A stretch of 64,000 nucleotides of DNA from contig NZ_JABVCF010000003.1 in the NCBI RefSeq assembly GCF_014595955.1, positions 434,001 to 498,000 on the forward strand. The letters are read 5' to 3'. Below, one piece after another: positions 60,031-64,000 of the stretch. This DNA is from Pseudaminobacter soli (ex Zhang et al. 2022). Lineage in GTDB: Bacteria; Pseudomonadota; Alphaproteobacteria; Rhizobiales; Rhizobiaceae. The notes under the pieces were generated by a model. It worked only from the letters and a program-made list of their open reading frames with translations, ran no database searches and was not told where the DNA came from. Position numbers and translations under genes: made by a program. The first letter of the stretch is position 1. Each line of letters begins with the position of its first letter.

Positions 60031-61203
60031 CTACAAACTCCTGGCGATCAGAAGCTTCATGATCTCGTTGGTGCCGCCGTAGATGCGCTGCACGCGCGCA
60101 TCGCGATACATGCGGGCAATCGGGTATTCGTTCATATAGCCGTAGCCGCCGAAGAGTTGCAGGCACTCGTCCACGATCTTGCACTGGAGATCGCTCAGCC
60201 ACGACTTGGCCATCGAGGCGGTCACCGTGTCGAGACCTCCGGAGATGTGGCGCGCGACGCAATCGTTGTAGAAGACGCGGCCGATCGTGGCTTCGGTCTT
60301 CATTTCAGCGAGCTTGAACTGGGTGTTCTGGAAATCGAGGATCGGACGGCCGAATGCCTGTCGCTCCTTGACGTAGTCGATGGTGACGGCGAGCGCCCGC
60401 TCGATCATGGCGATCGCCTGGCCGGCGATCAGCAGGCGCTCCTGCGGCAGTTGCTGCATGAGTTGCACGAAGCCCTGCCCCTCCTCGGTCCCCAGCAGGT
60501 TGGCGGTGGGCACGCGCAGGTCGTTGAAGAACAGTTCAGAGGTGTCGTTCGCCTTCAGCCCGATCTTGTCGAGGTTGCGCCCACGCTCGAAACCTTGCGC
60601 GCCGTCCGTCTCGACCACGATCAGCGAGACACCCTTGGCGCCTTGCGCGGGATCGGTCTTGGTGACGACGATGATCAGGTTGGCGTGCTGGCCGTTGGTG
60701 ATGAAGGTCTTCGAGCCGTTGATGCGGTACTGGTTGCCATCCTTCTCCGCGCGGGTCTTCACGCCCTGAAGGTCCGACCCAGCGCCCGGCTCGGTCATGG
60801 CGATGGCGCCGATCAGTTCGCCCGTCGCGAGCCGCGGCAGCCAATTGCGCTTCTGCTCCTCGGACCCGTAGTGGAGGATGTAAGGGGCGACGATGGCGTT
60901 GTGCAGCACGATGCCGAAGCCGTCGACGCCTACATGGCCGATTGCCTCTATGATCGCGCTCTCATGGGCGTAAGTACCGCCGGAGCCGCCGTACTCCTCG
61001 GGCATGGAGGCGCAGAGCAGGCCCGCGGCGCCGGCCTTCTCCCAGGCGGAGCGGTCGACAATCTCGTTCTTCTCGTAGGTCTCGTAATGCGGCGCGATCT
61101 CGTCGGTCATGAACCGGCGAGCCATGTCATAGAGCATGGCGACGTCGGCGGCGGCCCAAGCCGGCTTCGGGGTGCCGAGGATGGTGGCGGGATCGGAGGT
61201 CAT
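60031..61203 (-). CDS. Acyl-CoA dehydrogenase
   Basis: The 390-residue FAD enzyme makes the first oxidation of acyl-CoA. It has E-E-Y-G-G-S-G, A-I-A-M-T-E-P-G-A-G-S-D, I-N-G-S-K-T-F-I-T-N-G and Q-R-I-Y-G-G-T-N-E-I-M-K, the last containing the catalytic-base glutamate. The ATG at 61203 overlaps the stop of the DUF559 gene (ATGA). The substrate chain is unknown; short or branched acyl-CoA is likely given the MerR regulator. Confidence 0.95.
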   Translation of the reverse strand: MTSDPATILGTPKPAWAAADVAMLYDMARRFMTDEIAPHYETYEKNEIVDRSAWEKAGAAGLLCASMPEEYGGSGGTYAHESAIIEAIGHVGVDGFGIVLHNAIVAPYILHYGSEEQKRNWLPRLATGELIGAIAMTEPGAGSDLQGVKTRAEKDGNQYRINGSKTFITNGQHANLIIVVTKTDPAQGAKGVSLIVVETDGAQGFERGRNLDKIGLKANDTSELFFNDLRVPTANLLGTEEGQGFVQLMQQLPQERLLIAGQAIAMIERALAVTIDYVKERQAFGRPILDFQNTQFKLAEMKTEATIGRVFYNDCVARHISGGLDTVTASMAKSWLSDLQCKIVDECLQLFGGYGYMNEYPIARMYRDARVQRIYGGTNEIMKLLIARSL

Positions 61204-61655
61204 ATCTTTCCTCCACCGGAAGAGGCCGCGGCGCCGACGTCCCCCTCCCCCTTGAGGGGAGGGTGGCCGCGCAGCGGCCGGGAGGGGTCGGCGACGAGAC
61301 GCTCGGCCTTCTCCTTCACCAGTTGAGCGACGTGCCACGCGCTGTGCATCACATCCGGCTCGTCGATCCGAAGAACGATGAATCCCAACGACCTCAAATA
61401 GAGGTCGCGGTTGAGATCATGTCGCTCGCCCGCCTCAGTCTCGTGTCCATCGCCATCGACCTCAACGACCAGCCTGGCGGACGGACAGACGAAGTCCACA
61501 ATGTACGGTCCGATCGGCTGCTGCCTTCGAAATACCAGACCCTCAGCGCGGAATGCTCGGAGTTCGTACCAGAGGAGCGACTCAGCCTTGGTCGCATGAA
61601 GGCGTGGCGAACGCGCCTTCTGCCGCATTTCGAAGCTGACGCGGGTACGAGGCAT
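61200..61655 (-). CDS. DUF559 (Vsr-like endonuclease fold) protein inside inverted repeats
   Basis: The 151-residue protein has the DUF559 fold related to very-short-patch-repair nucleases: E-S-L-L-W-Y-E-L-R-A, then F-R-R-Q-Q-P-I-G-P-Y-I-V-D-F-V-C and L-V-V-E-V-D-G-D-G-H, where V-D-F and E-V-D-G give the acidic metal site. Its last 30 residues ([15 protein letters not shown]) are coded by a REP-like repeat and are probably not part of the fold. The ATG at 61655 is chosen. It lies between two acyl-CoA dehydrogenases where no such function is expected and overlaps the start of the next by four bases. Confidence 0.85.
   Translation of the reverse strand: MPRTRVSFEMRQKARSPRLHATKAESLLWYELRAFRAEGLVFRRQQPIGPYIVDFVCPSARLVVEVDGDGHETEAGERHDLNRDLYLRSLGFIVLRIDEPDVMHSAWHVAQLVKEKAERLVADPSRPLRGHPPLKGEGDVGAAASSGGGKI
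61239..61288. repeat. 50-bp inverted repeat, left arm around DUF559
   Basis: This arm matches 61711-61760 in reverse complement with one mismatch in 50 (C versus A in the GCGCAGC/GCGAAGC loop). It contains two hairpins: CCCTCCCC-CTTGA-GGGGAGGG and GGCCGC-GCA-GCGGCC. It lies within the 3' end of the DUF559 frame. Confidence 0.93.
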
Positions 61656-61710
61656 GGAATTCACCCTCCCAACGTTTTGGGCCAGACAAGGTCGGCGTGC
61701 GGCCGCGCGC

Positions 61711-61760
61711 ACCCCTCCCGGCCGCTTCGCGGCCACCCTCCCCTCAAGGGGGAGGGGGAC
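61711..61760. repeat. 50-bp inverted repeat, right arm around DUF559
   Basis: Mirror of 61239-61288. It lies 55 bases upstream of the DUF559 ATG and 13 bases before the stop of the next dehydrogenase. Confidence 0.93.
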
Positions 61761-61773
61761 GCTGCCGCGCACT

Positions 61774-63570
61774 TTAAAACGCCTCCGCGGGCAGCGCCAT
61801 CATGGTGTCGGCGCCGGTCGAGATGCGGGCGAGGTGGGCACCTGTCTCGGGCATGACCCGCTCCATGAAGTACCGTCCGGTGACGATCTTGTGCTCGTAG
61901 AAGGAAGCCACCTCGCCCGCGCCGTTCGCCAGCTTCTCTTGCGCGGCCTTTACCATCAGGCCCCACATATACCCCAGAGAGACGAGGCCGAAGAGATGTA
62001 TGTAGTCGGTCGAGGCCGCGCCCGCGTTCTCGGGCTTCTGCATCGCATTCTGCATCAGCCAGAGCGTTGCCGCCTGAAGGTCGTTGAGCCCCTTTTTCAG
62101 CGCTTTGGTGAACGGGGCCATCCTGTCGTCGGAGCGCCCCCCCTCGCAGAACTCGCCCACTTCCTTGAAGAAGGCCTGGACGGCGCGGCCGCCGTTCAAA
62201 GCGAGCTTGCGGCCGACGAGGTCGAGCGCCTGGATGCCGTTGGCGCCCTCGTAGATCATGGCGATGCGCGCATCGCGCACGAACTGGCTCATTCCGTGCT
62301 CTTCGATATAGCCGTGGCCGCCAAAGACCTGCTGCGCCATGACTGCGTGCTCGAATCCCTTGTCGGTGAGCACGCCCTTCACGATCGGAGTCATGAGGCC
62401 GAGGAGATCGTCGGCAATTTGGCGCTCCTGCTCGTCGGGTGAGCGATGGACGATGTCGGAATGGAGCGCCGTCCAGAGGATCAGGGCGCGGCCGGCCTCG
62501 TTGAACGACTTCATGGTCATGAGGGCGCGGCGCACGTCGGGGTGCACGATGATCGGGTCGGCCTTCTTCTCGGGTGCCTTCGCTCCGGACAGAGAGCGGC
62601 CCTGCAGGCGCTCCTTCGCGTAGGCGACCGCATTCTGGTAGGCGATCTCGGCGATCGACAGGCCCTGCAGGCCGACGCCGAGGCGCGCCTCGTTCATCAT
62701 GGTGAACATGGCCTTGAGCCCGGCATTCTCGCCGCCGATCAGGTACCCGACCGCCTCGTCAAAATTCATCACGCAGGTGGCGTTGCCATGGATGCCCATC
62801 TTCTCCTCGATGGAGCCGCACGAGACGCCATTGGGCTTGCCGGGATTTCGGTCCGTGTCAGGGATGAACTTCGGCACGATGAAGAGCGAGATACCCTTGG
62901 TCCCCTCTGGCGCACCTTCGATCCGCGCCAGCACCAGATGGATGATGTTCTCGGCCATGTCGTGCTCGCCAGCGGAGATGAAGATTTTTTGGCCGGATAT
63001 CCGGTAAGTGCCATCTCCTACGGGGATCGCCTTGGTGCGGAGAAGGCCCAGATCCGTGCCGCAATGCGGCTCGGTGAGGTTCATCGTGCCGGTCCAGGTG
63101 CCGGCGACCATCTTCGGCAGATAGGTCTGCTTCTGCTCGTCCGTGCCATGCGTGATGATGGCGGCAATGGCGCCCTGGGTCAGCCCGGCATACATCATCA
63201 GCGACATGTTCGCCGACACCATGTACTCGGAAACCGCATTGTGCAGGCAGTAGGGCAGCCCCTGGCCACCGAACTCCTCAGGTGCTGCCAGCCCCATCCA
63301 TCCGGCTTCGTTGTACTGGTCGAATGCCTCTTTGAACCCCTTCGGGGTGGCGACCGAGCCATCCTCGCTGCGCAAGCAGCCTTCGATATCTCCGACCCGG
63401 TTCAGCGGCAGCATCACCGCCTCGGCCAGCTTGGCGCCCTCGCCAAGGATCGCCTCGACGACGTCCAGAGTTCCATCGGAAAAGCCGGGAAGATTGCTGT
63501 AGCGCTCATATCCGAGCACTTCGCGAAGCACGAAAAGCGTATCCGCGACCGGAGCCTGGTATGTCGGCAT
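61774..63570 (-). CDS. Acyl-CoA dehydrogenase, large type (DmdC-like)
   Basis: The 598-residue protein is longer than usual acyl-CoA dehydrogenases, with an N-terminal helical cap (about 1-75) and a C-terminal extra domain (about 470-598), as in the DmdC (3-methylmercaptopropionyl-CoA dehydrogenase) group. It has [24 protein letters not shown] and [12 protein letters not shown] with the catalytic glutamate. The ATG at 63570 has GGAGG. It is the first structural gene of the operon. The true substrate is not determined. Confidence 0.93.
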   Translation of the reverse strand: MPTYQAPVADTLFVLREVLGYERYSNLPGFSDGTLDVVEAILGEGAKLAEAVMLPLNRVGDIEGCLRSEDGSVATPKGFKEAFDQYNEAGWMGLAAPEEFGGQGLPYCLHNAVSEYMVSANMSLMMYAGLTQGAIAAIITHGTDEQKQTYLPKMVAGTWTGTMNLTEPHCGTDLGLLRTKAIPVGDGTYRISGQKIFISAGEHDMAENIIHLVLARIEGAPEGTKGISLFIVPKFIPDTDRNPGKPNGVSCGSIEEKMGIHGNATCVMNFDEAVGYLIGGENAGLKAMFTMMNEARLGVGLQGLSIAEIAYQNAVAYAKERLQGRSLSGAKAPEKKADPIIVHPDVRRALMTMKSFNEAGRALILWTALHSDIVHRSPDEQERQIADDLLGLMTPIVKGVLTDKGFEHAVMAQQVFGGHGYIEEHGMSQFVRDARIAMIYEGANGIQALDLVGRKLALNGGRAVQAFFKEVGEFCEGGRSDDRMAPFTKALKKGLNDLQAATLWLMQNAMQKPENAGAASTDYIHLFGLVSLGYMWGLMVKAAQEKLANGAGEVASFYEHKIVTGRYFMERVMPETGAHLARISTGADTMMALPAEAF

Positions 63571-63644
63571 GCTTCCTCCTGGACGGCCCGTCGACAGACG
63601 CTAACATGTGCGACGGCCAGAGTGGACGATCACGAGCAACCAAT

Positions 63645-63670
63645 AATTGACGTTTGCGTAAACGTCAATT
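63645..63670 (-). promoter_or_regulatory. MerR-type operator dyad upstream of the acyl-CoA dehydrogenase operon
   Basis: Perfect 11-base arms (63645-63655 and 63660-63670) read AATTGACGTTT and AAACGTCAATT around GCGT. The dyad overlaps a TTGACG that could be a -35 box, about 75-100 bases before the dehydrogenase start. ACGT-rich dyads of this kind are known from MerR regulators of fatty-acid and branched-chain amino-acid catabolism (LiuR-like), and a MerR gene lies just upstream. Confidence 0.7.
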
Positions 63671-63701
63671 CCGGCGCGCCGGTTCCTCAGCCTCAAAGCA
63701 C

Positions 63702-63733
63702 AAGGGCGGCGGACCTTTCGGCCCACCGCCCTT
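63702..63733 (-). terminator. Strong GC-rich hairpin after the MerR gene
   Basis: AAGGGCGG and CCGCCCTT form the outer stem, with inner G/C pairs around a GAAA loop. No T run follows. It probably acts as a backup to the intrinsic terminator at 63752-63771 or stabilises the mRNA end. Confidence 0.5.
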
Positions 63734-63751
63734 CGCTTGTATCCTTCAGAG

Positions 63752-63771
63752 AAAAACCGGCCTTGCGGCCG
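63752..63771 (-). terminator. Intrinsic terminator of the MerR gene
   Basis: On the minus strand a CGGCC-GCAA-GGCCG hairpin (63758-63771) is followed, after one base, by five U (63752-63756). It lies 4 bases after the MerR stop codon. Confidence 0.75.
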
Positions 63772-63775
63772 TCCG

Positions 63776-64000
63776 TCAGCCGGGATTCGACGAAGCGACC
63801 GTCCGCTCCGAAAGCCTGCGGCGGACCTCCGTCATCAGTTTGTTCAATTCTGCGATCGCCTCGTCGATTGCGGTGCGCTGCTTCTGCAGCCGGCCGAGCT
63901 GTTTTTCCGACTTGTCGAGAGTGAGGCGCAGTTGTTTCGCGTTGGAACCGGTCGGGTCGTAGAGGTCGATCATCTGCTTCACCTCGCGAAGAGAGAAGCC
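63776..64000 (-). CDS. MerR-family transcriptional regulator, C-terminal part (5' end outside window)
   Basis: Seventy-four residues are visible, entering mid-protein with G-F-S-L-R-E-V-K-Q-M-I-D-L-Y-D-P, the second half of a MerR-type winged HTH, followed by a long coiled coil (K-S-E-K-Q-L-G-R-L-Q-K-Q-R-T-A-I-D). There is no C-terminal cysteine pair, so it is not a metal sensor of CueR type. Position before an acyl-CoA dehydrogenase operon with a MerR-like dyad makes a LiuR-like regulator likely. Confidence 0.88.
   Translation of the reverse strand, partial: GFSLREVKQMIDLYDPTGSNAKQLRLTLDKSEKQLGRLQKQRTAIDEAIAELNKLMTEVRRRLSERTVASSNPG

Noticed and set aside
59986-61326. Plus-strand open frame of 446 codons
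   Set aside because: Antisense to the acyl-CoA dehydrogenase at 60031-61203 and partly made of REP sequence.
62446-63924. Plus-strand open frame of 492 codons
   Set aside because: Antisense to the DmdC-like dehydrogenase and the MerR region; no motifs.

Overview
The window is high-GC alphaproteobacterial chromosome, most likely from the Rhizobiales and close to Mesorhizobium, Aminobacter or other Phyllobacteriaceae. The grounds are a GcrA cell-cycle regulator, a class I lysyl-tRNA synthetase, a SAM-II riboswitch on metZ, the order argD-argF-hslO-apaG-metZ-dcd, a two-domain dCTP deaminase, an ExoX-type repressor and rhizobial REP-like intergenic repeats. No read-out of genus is possible from the sequence alone.

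Region 1 (1-20.1 kb) is core housekeeping. It holds the end of a GGDEF protein, gcrA with a GANTC-rich promoter region, arginine biosynthesis (argD, argF), Hsp33, ApaG, metZ under a SAM-II riboswitch with an intrinsic terminator, dcd, a YihY/BrkB membrane protein, a NavBac-like ion channel, a LexA-type S24 repressor coupled to a nuclease-fold protein, lysK, a TerB-like protein, a solute-binding protein, a LuxR-type response regulator, pyrD, a MATE exporter and a histone-deacetylase-family enzyme.

Region 2 (20.3-34.9 kb) is accessory. A four-gene minus-strand cluster (20.3-28.1 kb) encodes a type I secretion adaptor, a type I ABC transporter with an unusual 250-residue N-terminal extension, a large repeat protein and a glycine-rich protein built of GGxGG runs. 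The last two share a Q-x-N-I-x-D-x-D motif and are the likely cargo; this is the best candidate for an undescribed system here. Next come a small helical protein with a HEPN-like R-x4-H motif, a metallo-beta-lactamase/Rieske fusion, a truncated frameshifted second copy of the helical gene, tRNA-Gly(CCC), a trypsin-like protease behind a Shine-Dalgarno-sequestering hairpin, an arylsulfatase, and the remnant of a carbonic anhydrase.

Region 3 (34.9-56.0 kb) is an almost complete succinoglycan-type exopolysaccharide cluster in the order exoZ-Q-F-Y, X, U, V-W, T, orf, K, L, A, M, O, N, P, a PPP phosphatase, and H. This parallels the Sinorhizobium meliloti exo cluster as I recall it, except that exoI and exoB are absent and exoH sits beyond exoP. 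Together the products activate glucose, prime and build the lipid-linked octasaccharide, decorate it (acetyl, succinyl, pyruvyl), flip, polymerise, export and trim it.

Region 4 (56-64 kb) is a fatty-acid or acyl-CoA degradation operon on the minus strand: a MerR-family regulator (cut by the window end), two acyl-CoA dehydrogenases, a thiolase and a FadJ-type bifunctional enzyme. Its gaps are filled with REP-like repeats. A DUF559 endonuclease-like gene lies between the two dehydrogenases, inside a pair of 50-bp inverted repeats, and looks like a small inserted unit.
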